In this document: one piece after another, positions 53,704 through 63,947 of the stretch | How positions within the stretch are numbered: the first letter of the stretch is position 1 | Layout: every line of letters starts with the position of its first letter | DNA from: Clostridium moniliforme | Lineage (GTDB): Bacteria; Bacillota; Clostridia; Clostridiales; Clostridiaceae | Assembly: GCF_017873235.1 (NCBI RefSeq) | Contig: NZ_JAGGJZ010000002.1 | Span: 310,001 to 374,000 of the forward strand | Length of the DNA: 64,000 nt | Direction: 5' to 3' | Translations under genes and position numbers: made by a program | Notes under the pieces: generated by a model | What the model was told of the DNA's origin: nothing | Database searches by the model: none | The model's input: the letters and a program-made list of their open reading frames with translations, nothing else

Positions 53704-54249
53704 ATGAGTGTAATACTAATAATATTAATTGGGGTTGCGTTGTCAATGGATGCATTAGGAGTAACTTTTAGTATAGGAGTTTTACCTAATGTAAACAATA
53801 AAAGTAAATATATTTATATATTTTCCTTTGGTTTTTTTCAGTTTGCTTTAATGTTTTTAGGTGGGTTTATAGGAAATTTATTTAATATGTTAATTAGTAT
53901 ACCAGAATCACTAGGAGGAATGGTAATCGGTGTAATTGGGATAATAATGATAATTGATGCAATTAATAAAAAAGAAAATTCTATATTACTAAAAAAATCA
54001 ATGAACATATTTTTGGGAATATCTGTAAGTATAGATGCCTTGGTTATAGGATTTACATTAATGAGTAATATAAATTTACTATGTTTATTTGTTAATTCGA
54101 TCTTAGTAGGACTAATAACATTTATGATATGCTATATTGGTATTATTGTATGCGATTATATAAAGAAAATATATTTTGTAGAAAAATATGCAAACTTTTT
54201 TGGAGGGATAATTTTAATAATAATGTCATTAAAAATGATTTTCTTTTAA
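53704..54249 (+). CDS. MntP-like manganese efflux protein
   Basis: A 181-residue, six-segment membrane protein with the twin motifs SMDALGVTFSIG (near 15) and SIDALVIGFTL (near 110) of the MntP family, which exports Mn2+. It is shorter and closer to MntP than the YtaF-like protein encoded at 16309-16929. AGGAAGGA lies about 12 bases before the ATG, a rather long gap. A Fur-family regulator follows 74 bases downstream. No yybP-ykoY manganese riboswitch is seen upstream. Confidence 0.8.
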   Translation: MSVILIILIGVALSMDALGVTFSIGVLPNVNNKSKYIYIFSFGFFQFALMFLGGFIGNLFNMLISIPESLGGMVIGVIGIIMIIDAINKKENSILLKKSMNIFLGISVSIDALVIGFTLMSNINLLCLFVNSILVGLITFMICYIGIIVCDYIKKIYFVEKYANFFGGIILIIMSLKMIFF

Positions 54250-54322
54250 CCATTTAAAATTAATAGGATAAGTGTTAATATTATTATATAAAAATCTTTT
54301 AGAACATAGGGTAGGAGTAGTA

Positions 54323-54742
54323 ATGAACGTACAAAATATATTAAAAGATAAAAATATGAAAGTAACAAAAGCTAGAATGAATATTCTAACAATATTACTT
54401 AATAATAAAGATGGAATGACAGCAGAAGAGATTTTTGACATATGTAGAGAAAGTCAAATAAATATAAATTTAAGTACAGTTTATAGAACATTAGATGCCT
54501 TTTATGAACATAAAATAATTGATAAATTTATATTAGAAGATGGCGTATCTTCTTACAAACTTCACAAAAGCACCCACAAATATATATTAGAATGTGATAT
54601 ATGTCATAAGGAAGTTGAAGTACCATGTCCTATTGGTCAAATAGAAGAGTTAATTAAGAGACAAACTGGTTTTACACTAACTGAGCATAATATTGAAATA
54701 AAAGGTGTGTGTGAGGAATGTAAAAAAACATCTCAAAAATAA
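54323..54742 (+). CDS. zur: Fur-family metalloregulator, probably Zur
   Basis: A 139-residue regulator: winged helix (about 1-80) with NLSTVYRTLDAF, then a metal-binding and dimer domain with HKSTHKYILECDICHKEV and the structural zinc pairs CDIC and CEEC. ATG 54323 has GTAGGAGTAG just before it. It is convergent with znuC-znuB, and their promoter carries a 7-1-7 Fur-type box, so Zur is the best guess; PerR or Fur cannot be excluded from sequence alone. Confidence 0.8.
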   Translation: MNVQNILKDKNMKVTKARMNILTILLNNKDGMTAEEIFDICRESQININLSTVYRTLDAFYEHKIIDKFILEDGVSSYKLHKSTHKYILECDICHKEVEVPCPIGQIEELIKRQTGFTLTEHNIEIKGVCEECKKTSQK

Positions 54743-54764
54743 TTTTTGAGATGTTTTTTTATTT
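54728..54764. terminator. Bidirectional terminator
   Basis: ACATCTCAAAAAT pairs with ATTTTTGAGATGT, with T7 after it; convergent regulator and znuB genes. Confidence 0.9.
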
Positions 54765-55553
54765 ATGAATAAATTTTTTCACTATTATAGTTAAAAGTAA
54801 TGTTACTACAGAAACAATTGCAATTGTTCCACCAGGTGCACTATCTCCATAATAAGATAGAACCAATCCAAGCATTATATCAATAAAACCAAATAGTATT
54901 GAAAAAATAAGAGTTTTATTGAAGTTTTTATTAAGTTGTATTGCTGTTGCAACAGGAACAACAATTATAGAAGATATAACAAGTATACCCATTATACGAA
55001 TAGACATTGATATTGTTGCACCAATTAACATAGTAAAAATATAATTTATTAATTTTACTTTTATTCCAGTTGTTTTTGCACCTTCTTCATCAAAAGTAAC
55101 ATATACAAGTTTATTATAAATAAAAAGTAATGTTATTAAACATACAATTCCTGTTATAAGTATTAAAATTATATCATCCTTTGTTACAGTAAGTATGTTA
55201 CCAAATAAATAGGAATTAACATTTGCAGAAGCTTTTCCACTACTTATTAATATTATTGCAATACCTAAACTTAGTGTAAGTACAATAGACATTACAAGTT
55301 CTGCATAACGTTTATAATAATCTCTTAAAAATTCAATAATAAGAGCACAAAGTGTAGTAAATAAAAAAGCTGTTATAATAGGATTTATTCCCATTACAAG
55401 ACCAATGGCAACTCCAGCAAAGGAAGAATGTGAAAGAGTATCTCCAATCATTGAATATCTTCTAAGAACCAAAAAAAGTCCTATAAAAGGGCATAATATT
55501 GATATTATTCCTCCAGCAATAAAAGCATTTCTCATAAAATCTAGTTCAAACAT
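54759..55553 (-). CDS. znuB: Zinc/manganese ABC transporter permease
   Basis: A 264-residue ABC-3 family permease with about eight membrane segments, including SMIGDTLSHSSFAGVAIG (near 33) and the conserved EFLRDYYKRYAELVMSI region. Partner of the ATPase gene, which starts 15 bases upstream and ends before it. AGAAAGG precedes the ATG. The zinc-binding lipoprotein (ZnuA) is not beside it. Substrate assigned by context with the Zur-type box. Confidence 0.88.
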   Translation of the reverse strand: MFELDFMRNAFIAGGIISILCPFIGLFLVLRRYSMIGDTLSHSSFAGVAIGLVMGINPIITAFLFTTLCALIIEFLRDYYKRYAELVMSIVLTLSLGIAIILISSGKASANVNSYLFGNILTVTKDDIILILITGIVCLITLLFIYNKLVYVTFDEEGAKTTGIKVKLINYIFTMLIGATISMSIRIMGILVISSIIVVPVATAIQLNKNFNKTLIFSILFGFIDIMLGLVLSYYGDSAPGGTIAIVSVVTLLLTIIVKKFIHK

Positions 55554-55567
55554 AAAATATAACCTTT

Positions 55568-56242
55568 CTATAAATTAAGAATTTTTTTGTTTAATGAATC
55601 TTTATGCTTTAAGTATTCATCAATTGTATAAAGAGTTGGATTTCCTTCTATAACTTCAAGTATATGAGTTGAATATTTTAAAGCCATATTAACGTTATGT
55701 TCAACAGAAATTATAGTTTTTCCATTTTCTTTATTTAGCTTGCTAAGTAGTGAGTAAATTGAAACTTGATTTTTAAAATCTACTCCAGTTGAAGGTTCAT
55801 CTAAAATAATAAGTTCTGGGTTTCCCATAAGAGCTCTTCCTATAAAAACTCTTTGTTGTTGTCCCCCTGAAAGACTCCCTATTAATTTGTTAGTAAATTC
55901 AAGCATGTTTACTTTGTCTAAGGCTTTTTCAATTTCACTTTTATTTTTAATACCTATTGAATTGCCATGAGTTTTTAAAATTTCATAAACCGAAATAGGA
56001 AATTGAGAATTAAAACTTTCAACTTTTTGAGGGACATAAGCTATTCCTTTAGCATTTACAGTAATAGTTCCAGAAGTAGGTTTAAGTAGTCCAAGTATTA
56101 ATTTAACGAGTGTAGTCTTTGCACTTCCATTTTCTCCGATTATAGAAAGGTAAATTCCTTTTGGTATATTTAAATTAACATTTTCTATAAGATAAGGAGG
56201 TTTATTTGTATATGAAAATGTAAGATCTTTTATATTAATCAA
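55568..56242 (-). CDS. znuC: Zinc/manganese ABC transporter ATPase
   Basis: A 224-residue ATP-binding subunit with Walker A GENGSAKTT (an unusual Ala for the common Gly), Q-loop, signature LSGGQQQR and Walker B IILDEP. TTG start with AGGAG upstream. Promoter and a 7-1-7 inverted repeat lie just upstream (56273-56302). It is translated first, then znuB. Confidence 0.88.
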   Translation of the reverse strand: MINIKDLTFSYTNKPPYLIENVNLNIPKGIYLSIIGENGSAKTTLVKLILGLLKPTSGTITVNAKGIAYVPQKVESFNSQFPISVYEILKTHGNSIGIKNKSEIEKALDKVNMLEFTNKLIGSLSGGQQQRVFIGRALMGNPELIILDEPSTGVDFKNQVSIYSLLSKLNKENGKTIISVEHNVNMALKYSTHILEVIEGNPTLYTIDEYLKHKDSLNKKILNL

Positions 56243-56272
56243 ATTATCATCTCCTAAAAATAGTTACCATTT

Positions 56273-56302
56273 ATTATACACTTTTGTGCAAATGATTTGC
56301 AA
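56273..56302 (-). promoter_or_regulatory. znuCB promoter with 7-1-7 operator
   Basis: On the minus strand TTGCAA (56297-56302), 18-base spacer, TATAAT (56273-56278). The perfect inverted repeat TGCAAAT-G-ATTTGCA (56287-56301) overlaps the -35 box. A 7-1-7 layout is the hallmark of Fur-family operators. Confidence 0.78.
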
Positions 56303-56313
56303 GATTAATAAAT

Positions 56314-56706
56314 TTATTTTAACAGATAAGAATTATTTAATTTCCAAATATTATTTTTCTTAATTAAATGACATTCAACTTTCTGAGAAGTATGAGGCTT
56401 TTCTTTTGAAAGACCAAAAGCTTCAACTACTGCATAAGAGCCATCTGAAAATTTAAGTTCCATATTCTTAACTCTTAAAAAAGCATTGTCTACATTAGTA
56501 GTCATAATGTATTCAACTGCTGTTGATATATTTTTGCATTTAAAATAAGTAAAAGTTTTTTTTGCTATAAATATAGATGATAATATTAATAATAAAATTA
56601 TACATAATGATATTCGTCTTCTCTTTCTTTGATTAATTTTAAAAAGTTTTTTTCTACTAATTTTTCTATTAAGATTTTTATTTTTATTATTGACCAAAAA
56701 AATCAC
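56314..56706 (-). CDS. Small membrane-anchored protein of unknown function
   Basis: A protein of up to 130 residues with a very basic N-terminus (RKISRKKLFKINQRKRRR) followed by one membrane helix (about 32-50), then an 80-residue extracytosolic part with SDGSYAVVEAFGLSKEKPHTSQ. The tail pattern recalls small lipoprotein-like or NTF2-like domains, but I do not recognise it. Start is uncertain: GTG 56706 overlaps the AGGAG site, and TTG 56697 (127 residues) is better spaced. Ends just before the znuC promoter. Confidence 0.6.
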   Translation of the reverse strand: MIFLVNNKNKNLNRKISRKKLFKINQRKRRRISLCIILLLILSSIFIAKKTFTYFKCKNISTAVEYIMTTNVDNAFLRVKNMELKFSDGSYAVVEAFGLSKEKPHTSQKVECHLIKKNNIWKLNNSYLLK

Positions 56707-56854
56707 TCCTAAAAATTTTATAATAAAATATTACCATATTTTACCATAAAATAAAATTAAAATAATATTTGGTAATAATATTTTATAAAATAGTAACTAT
56801 GGTTTATAATAAGAATAAAGGATAATTTAAGGACAGTTAGGAAGGAAGATTAAT

Positions 56855-57262
56855 ATGGATTTTTCAAGTTTAGTTTTAATGGAAAAAGATAAAAATACAG
56901 GATTTATTTCAAAAGAATTAGGAAGCTTTAGCGTAGATGAAGGAGCTTTATTTGTTAAAAAGTTTTATGTAGAAGATGGAGTGGTTAACGTATATTTTGA
57001 TACAAACAAGGATGTTTTAGAATGGGAATATTCAGCAATATATGATTTATTTAACGAAGATGTATTTAGAGAAAAAGGATATATACTTGAAGAAGACTTA
57101 GAAGAATATAATCCAACATTTATTTTAAAATTTGATTATTTAAACGATCATAATTTAATGCAAGAAAAGGTTAACGAAATAATTTCATTAATAAAATTAG
57201 AAATGGAAAATGTATTTAAAAATATAGATGGAAAAGAAGAAGAATATAAGGAAGAAATTTAG
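56855..57262 (+). CDS. Conserved acidic clostridial protein
   Basis: A 135-residue, strongly acidic cytosolic protein with a possible ferredoxin-like fold of alternating strands (SLVLMEKDKNTGFI, VVNVYFDTNKDVLEWE). No catalytic motif or cysteine. It may be the clostridial DUF6762 family, but I recall that only dimly. AGGAAGGA precedes the ATG. It ends 48 bases before pepF and could be cotranscribed with it. Confidence 0.65.
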   Translation: MDFSSLVLMEKDKNTGFISKELGSFSVDEGALFVKKFYVEDGVVNVYFDTNKDVLEWEYSAIYDLFNEDVFREKGYILEEDLEEYNPTFILKFDYLNDHNLMQEKVNEIISLIKLEMENVFKNIDGKEEEYKEEI

Positions 57263-57310
57263 AACATATTAAAAAATATACATAAATAAAATTTAAAAGG
57301 AGGATAAAAA

Positions 57311-59107
57311 ATGGCTGAAAACATATTGAAAAACAGAAGTGACATTAAAGCTGATGACAAATGGAAAATAGAAAAAATTTATTCATCAAAAGAAGAATGG
57401 GAAAAAGACCTTGATAAATTAAAAGAAGAGGCACCAGTTCTTAAAAACTTTATGGGAAAATTAAATGAGCCAAAGGTTGTTTTGGAGTATTTAAAAGAAT
57501 CAGAAAGAGTTTCACGTTTATTAGAAAGGCTTTTTATATACGCTCATTTAAAGAGTGATGAAGATACAGGAAACAATGAAAATCAAGCTAGAATGAGTAA
57601 AATAGATGCATATATGGCTGAAGTATCAAGTTATTCTGCATATTTTGTACCAGAAATATTAGAACTTGGAGAAGAATATATAAATAAAGCTATGGAAGAA
57701 GTTCCAGAACTTAAAGCTTATAAATTTACTTTTGATAACATATTAAAGGAAAAGGAACATGTGTTAACCAAAGAAATGGAAGAGTTAATGGCACAGGTTT
57801 CAGACTGTTTAGAAGGACCATCTTCAATTTATACTATTCTTAGTAATGCAGATATGACTTTCCCAAAAATAAAAAATGAAAATGGAGAATTAGTTGAACT
57901 TACAGAAGGAAATTATTCATCATTTATAAAATCTAAAGATAGAAGAGTTAGAGAAGATGCTTTTAAAGCTTTATTTGAAACATACAATAAATTAAGAAAT
58001 ACTTTTTCAACAACATTAAGTTCATCAATTAAAAACTTTTATTTTGATGCTAAGGTTAGAAAGTATAAATCTTGTTTAGAAGCTTCACTTAAACCCAATA
58101 ACATTCCAGTTGAAGTTTATAAAGAAGCTGTAAAAACAATAGATAACAACTTATCATCTCTTCATAGGTATGTTTCATTAAAGAAAAAAATGCTTGGACT
58201 AGATGAAATTCATATGTATGATTTATATGTACCTGTAGTTGAAACTCCAAAGGAACATATAGAATTTGATGAAGGTGTAAAAATTGTACTTGAAGGATTA
58301 AAACCATTAGGGGATGAATACCTTAACATATTTAAAGAAGGAATAAAATCAGGATGGATAGATAAATATGAAAACAAGGGTAAAAAGGGAGGAGCTTACT
58401 CTTGGGGTTCTTACGATACAATGCCTTATGTTTTGTTAAATTATAATTATGAATTAAATGATGTATCTACATTAGCACATGAAATGGGACACTCAATTCA
58501 TAGTTATTACTCAAATAAAAATCAGCCATATTTTTATGCAGGATATACATTATTCTGTGCAGAAGTTGCTTCAACAACAAACGAAGCATTACTTATTCAC
58601 TATTTAATAGATAAAGAAACTGATAAAAACAGAAAGTTATATTTAATAAATCAAGAACTTGAACAAATAAGAACAACAGTATTTAGACAATTAATGTTTG
58701 CTGAATTTGAATTATATAGTCATGAAAATGTAGAAAATGGTAATCCACTTACAGCATCTGATTATTCAAGAAAATGGCATGAATTAAATGAAAAATATTT
58801 TGGTAATGATATAATAATAGACAAAGAAATAGATATAGAATGGGCAAGAATTCCACATTTCTATTCAGATTTTTATGTTTATCAATATGCTACTGGATAT
58901 GCAGCTGCATCAGCTTTTGCAAATTCAATTTTAAATAATGAAGAAAATGCTGTAGAGAAATATAAATTATTCTTAAAGAGTGGTGGAAGCGATTATCCAA
59001 TAAACATATTAAAAAATTCAGGTGTTGATATGACAACTTCTAAACCTCTTGAAGCTACAATTAAGAGATTTAATGAATTATTAGATATGTTAGAAGAAAC
59101 ATTATAA
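57311..59107 (+). CDS. pepF: Oligoendopeptidase F (M3B)
   Basis: A 598-residue cytosolic zinc metallopeptidase that degrades short peptides. The M3 active site HEMGH (in LAHEMGHSIHS, near 384) is present, with the downstream Glu in ASTTNEALL (near 410) as third ligand. The N-terminal helical half and the GGAYSWGSYDTMPYVLLNY segment are typical of PepF. AAAGGAGG precedes the ATG. Length standard, nothing missing. Confidence 0.95.
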   Translation: MAENILKNRSDIKADDKWKIEKIYSSKEEWEKDLDKLKEEAPVLKNFMGKLNEPKVVLEYLKESERVSRLLERLFIYAHLKSDEDTGNNENQARMSKIDAYMAEVSSYSAYFVPEILELGEEYINKAMEEVPELKAYKFTFDNILKEKEHVLTKEMEELMAQVSDCLEGPSSIYTILSNADMTFPKIKNENGELVELTEGNYSSFIKSKDRRVREDAFKALFETYNKLRNTFSTTLSSSIKNFYFDAKVRKYKSCLEASLKPNNIPVEVYKEAVKTIDNNLSSLHRYVSLKKKMLGLDEIHMYDLYVPVVETPKEHIEFDEGVKIVLEGLKPLGDEYLNIFKEGIKSGWIDKYENKGKKGGAYSWGSYDTMPYVLLNYNYELNDVSTLAHEMGHSIHSYYSNKNQPYFYAGYTLFCAEVASTTNEALLIHYLIDKETDKNRKLYLINQELEQIRTTVFRQLMFAEFELYSHENVENGNPLTASDYSRKWHELNEKYFGNDIIIDKEIDIEWARIPHFYSDFYVYQYATGYAAASAFANSILNNEENAVEKYKLFLKSGGSDYPINILKNSGVDMTTSKPLEATIKRFNELLDMLEETL

Positions 59108-59126
59108 AAAATTACAATAAGTATAA

Positions 59127-59176
59127 AGAAATTTAATGTTCTAATTTAAATAGAACATTAAATTTCTTTTTTATTT
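59127..59176 (+). terminator. Terminator after pepF
   Basis: GAAATTTAATGTTCTA pairs with TAGAACATTAAATTTC, followed by T6. Confidence 0.87.
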
Positions 59177-59253
59177 TAAAAATTGCATTTTCTTTGAAAA
59201 GATTAAATCTATATTTTATAATGTATTTAAATATAAAATTTGTGGGAGGATAT

Positions 59254-60231
59254 ATGAATAATTTTAATGAGAGACTTTTTGGTTTTCTTTCAAATAACCA
59301 AGGATTTTATATGCAGCAATATTTTAGTAAATTTCATAAAGAAGAAAGATGGATTGCTATTAAAGATTTAGAAGATGGAATATATGCTGTAATAATATCA
59401 AAAGAATCTGAAGAAGATATTGATTTTAAAGAAGGGTATGAGTACTTAAGTACTTTAGAAAAAAGATTTTTATTAAATAGTGTAGTAATAACAAATGGGG
59501 AATACATAAAAGGAACAGATAATTATAAAAGTAAGCTTGTTTATAATAATAAATTAGATAAAGTTATATATTGCGATGAACCTTGCAAACCATTAATGGA
59601 ATGTTTAAGGATAATATATGAAGAAAAAAGCTCTTCCAATATTTATTATAATATTAAAAATATAATTAAAGAAAGTCCAGTAACTAGTACATTAATAATT
59701 ATAAATATTATAATATTTATAATAACTGCTATAATGTCTAGAAGTATAATGGATATTAATACAATGGTATTAATTGAATGTGGAGCTAAAGTAAATTATT
59801 TAATAAATAAAGGTCAAATATGGAGACTTCTTACATGCGCCTTTTTACATGGTGGACTTATACATATAGCACTTAATATGTATTCCTTATTTATTGTAGG
59901 AACAGTAGTTGAAAAAATATATGGATGGAAAAAGTATTTAGGAATATATTTTTTATCTAGTATAACATCAAGTCTTTTAGGATATCTTTTAGGACCAGAA
60001 ATGATTTCAATAGGTGCATCAGGAGCTATTTTTGGAGTTTTAGGAGCATTTTTATGGTTTGCAATAAAAGAAAAGGAAAATCTTCAAAAGGGTGTTTTGG
60101 GAAATATAATAGCAGTTATAGTATTAAATCTTTTTATAGGATTAACATCATCTAATATTGATAATCTAGGTCATATAGGAGGATTTATAGGAGGATTTAC
60201 ACTTTCTGTAATGCTATATAAAAAAAGATAA
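59254..60231 (+). CDS. Rhomboid-family intramembrane serine protease
   Basis: A 325-residue protein: soluble N-terminal domain of about 140 residues, then at least six membrane segments. The rhomboid catalytic dyad is visible: Ser in GASGAIFGVLGA (near 253) and His in DNLGHIGGFIGGF (near 305); HGGLIHIALNMYS holds the conserved HxxxN. It cleaves transmembrane substrates not known here. ATG 59254 is chosen for GGGAGGA 6 bases upstream; the frame is open from 59194. The YjdF-like gene follows after 23 bases. Confidence 0.9.
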   Translation: MNNFNERLFGFLSNNQGFYMQQYFSKFHKEERWIAIKDLEDGIYAVIISKESEEDIDFKEGYEYLSTLEKRFLLNSVVITNGEYIKGTDNYKSKLVYNNKLDKVIYCDEPCKPLMECLRIIYEEKSSSNIYYNIKNIIKESPVTSTLIIINIIIFIITAIMSRSIMDINTMVLIECGAKVNYLINKGQIWRLLTCAFLHGGLIHIALNMYSLFIVGTVVEKIYGWKKYLGIYFLSSITSSLLGYLLGPEMISIGASGAIFGVLGAFLWFAIKEKENLQKGVLGNIIAVIVLNLFIGLTSSNIDNLGHIGGFIGGFTLSVMLYKKR

Positions 60232-60254
60232 ATTTTCATCGGAGGACTGGATAT

Positions 60255-60863
60255 ATGGAAAGAAATATGACTTATGATAGAGTTGTAACTTATTTATTTC
60301 TAATTGTATTAGCTATTACAACTGTTTGGGATATTATTTATAGAGGAGGAGAAAAAATCCCTAGAATAATATTAATTCTTGTAACTCTTATAATACTAAA
60401 ATTAATATTCAAACATACATTTTTAAAAAAATCAAAAGTGATGTATGTAGCAATAGAGATATTTATATTTTTCTCAATGTATTTAGCAAATGTATTAAAT
60501 TTTTATGCTATAGAGTTGTATGATAAAGTTTTACATTTTGCATCAGGATTTTTAATAGGAATTTTTGGCTTTGTAATATATACTTATTTATTTGGAGGAA
60601 AAAATAATAAAGATATAAAACCTATGGCAATGGTTATATTTACAATAATGTTTTGTATAGCTTGTGCAGGAGCATGGGAAATATGGGAATTTACAACAGA
60701 TAGTTTATTTGGATTAACTGCTCAAAATGGATTAGAAGATACTATGTATGATATAATATTTGGGACATTAGGAGGAATCCTTATGACAATTTTTATATAT
60801 AGATATTCAAAAGGAAAGAAGAATAAATTACTAGATAAAATAATAAGTGAAATACAAGAATAG
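60255..60863 (+). CDS. YjdF-like (DUF2238) membrane protein
   Basis: A 202-residue membrane protein with about six segments. Conserved motifs are YDKVLHFASGFLIG (near 89), WEIWEFTTDSLFG (near 138) and QNGLEDTMYDIIFGTLGG (near 153), all matching the DUF2238/YjdF pattern with charged residues inside the membrane. Function unknown. GGAGG precedes the ATG. It lies directly behind the rhomboid gene, so both may be made together. Confidence 0.78.
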   Translation: MERNMTYDRVVTYLFLIVLAITTVWDIIYRGGEKIPRIILILVTLIILKLIFKHTFLKKSKVMYVAIEIFIFFSMYLANVLNFYAIELYDKVLHFASGFLIGIFGFVIYTYLFGGKNNKDIKPMAMVIFTIMFCIACAGAWEIWEFTTDSLFGLTAQNGLEDTMYDIIFGTLGGILMTIFIYRYSKGKKNKLLDKIISEIQE

Positions 60864-60871
60864 AACATAGA

Positions 60872-60906
60872 AAAACGATTAATATAATTATATTAATCGT
60901 TTTTTA
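60872..60906. terminator. Bidirectional terminator
   Basis: AAAACGATTAATATA pairs with TATATTAATCGTTTT around a short loop, followed by TTATTT; convergent YjdF and UvsE genes. Confidence 0.88.
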
Positions 60907-60915
60907 TTTATATAT

Positions 60916-62154
60916 TTAATTGTAAAAATAATACATTGAAATCATATCTTTAATATCTTTTTTTATTATGATTTTATGCAAATAATCTTTACAGTTAGTA
61001 AATTTTTTATCTTTATAAAGTTTATTAAAATGATTTTTTTCACTTTTACATAGTGAATCTTCTAAAATATAATAGACACTTTTAAGGGCTTTAATATAAT
61101 TTTCTTCAGTAGGTTCTTTATATATAAGGGGATCAATAAATTTATAAAATTCAATTATGCCTTTACTGTTTAAAATATCTTCTGCTTTTTCAAAAATATA
61201 AGTTCCTTTTTCTTTTAAATAATATTTGTATGATAATAATTCATTTAATTTATTGTTGTAGCTTAATGAATTATTAAGTTCTTTTATAGAATTAATACAT
61301 TTAATAGCAGAAAAATCTTTATCTTTAACTTCAGTCATTATATCTATATCTAAGTCTTTAAGTGAATTAATATAATCTAAAAATTTATTACAACTTATAG
61401 TTTTAGAGTGAGAACCTTTCTTTTTTAGTTTGTTCTGCTCACTAAAATGAACTTTAATTGCACCATCATCTTTTCCCCAAGTGTGTTTAATTAAATTTAA
61501 TATAGAATAATTATCAGATTGTGAATTTTCGTAACAAATATAATGAAGGTTATCATAAATAATTGGAATTGAACACTTTTCACTAATATAAAGTAAATCA
61601 TTAATTCCATAGTTTTTTTCATCATTTTCAATTACTAGTCTATTTTTTATGTTATTTGAAAGATGATTATAGTTATAAATAAAATTATTTATAGCTTTAG
61701 CTTTATCATTATATACTCCTCCTATATGAAGAATTATTTTAGATGAGAAATCTAAATTTAAGCTATCTAAAAATAAGCAGTGGTAATTTAAATCCATTAT
61801 AGATTTTGAAACTGTTTTAGCATTTGTACTATTTATAACTGTATATTGTCCAGGGTGCATAGACACTCTTATAGAATTAGTCTTTATTAAATTTTCAATT
61901 TTATTTAAATCATCTTTAAAATATTTATTCCAATTAAAATTGTTAATTGTATGACTTCCAAAAGGAATTATATCAGAGCTTATTCTAAATAATAATATAC
62001 CTTTAGAAATATTATATTCTAATATTTTTATAAGATCTTTTAGGTTCAAATTTATACAATTAATTAATGTTTCTTCTGAATAATTTTTTAAGGTGAAAGT
62101 TCTAGTAGTTCTATTATTAAGTTTTAATGGCGTACATGCATAGCCTATTTTCAT
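60916..62154 (-). CDS. uvsE: UV damage endonuclease UvsE
   Basis: A 412-residue TIM-barrel nuclease that nicks DNA 5' to UV photoproducts, giving a repair route independent of UvrABC and photolyase. Metal-site motifs are in order: SMHPGQYTV (near 98), LHIGGVYNDK (near 143), ENDEKNYG (near 175), YDNLHY (near 200), KVHFSEQN (near 232) and MTEVKDKD (near 272). The first 300 residues are the conserved barrel; the last 110 are less conserved. AGGAGGTG precedes the ATG. Common in spore formers. Confidence 0.92.
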   Translation of the reverse strand: MKIGYACTPLKLNNRTTRTFTLKNYSEETLINCINLNLKDLIKILEYNISKGILLFRISSDIIPFGSHTINNFNWNKYFKDDLNKIENLIKTNSIRVSMHPGQYTVINSTNAKTVSKSIMDLNYHCLFLDSLNLDFSSKIILHIGGVYNDKAKAINNFIYNYNHLSNNIKNRLVIENDEKNYGINDLLYISEKCSIPIIYDNLHYICYENSQSDNYSILNLIKHTWGKDDGAIKVHFSEQNKLKKKGSHSKTISCNKFLDYINSLKDLDIDIMTEVKDKDFSAIKCINSIKELNNSLSYNNKLNELLSYKYYLKEKGTYIFEKAEDILNSKGIIEFYKFIDPLIYKEPTEENYIKALKSVYYILEDSLCKSEKNHFNKLYKDKKFTNCKDYLHKIIIKKDIKDMISMYYFYN

Positions 62155-62368
62155 AACACACCTCCTAAATATATGTATTATTAGTTTTACAAAATATTAT
62201 TTTAATAATACATAAAATAATTAAATTTTAAATTTGTATTCTATATGTCTATTTAAATTAAATTTTGAATTCTAGTAAAAATATAAAAAATACTAAATTT
62301 AATAGTAAAATTAATTAGAAAGTTGTATTATATAATTAAATTAGCAATTAATTATAAAGGGGCGTTAA

Positions 62369-63718
<1,350 letters not shown>

Positions 63719-63729
63719 ATTTTATTATT

Positions 63730-63762
63730 AGAGTAGACTTAATTTTATGTCTACTCTTTAAT
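63730..63762 (+). terminator. Terminator after glutamate dehydrogenase
   Basis: AGAGTAGAC (63730-63738) pairs with GTCTACTCT (63749-63757), followed by TTAATAAATTTT. Confidence 0.8.
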
Positions 63763-63947
63763 AAATTTTATATAAATTTGTAAATAAAACATTATATAAG
63801 GGAGTATATTTAGAAATTCTTAAATATTTTTAATTTTTATATACTTGATTTTTAACTGCTATTGAATTATATTTAAAAGGACGTACTTTTAGAGAAAATA
63901 GAAAATAAATGGGGAAGAATTTCCATTTGTCATTAGGAGTGAATTTA

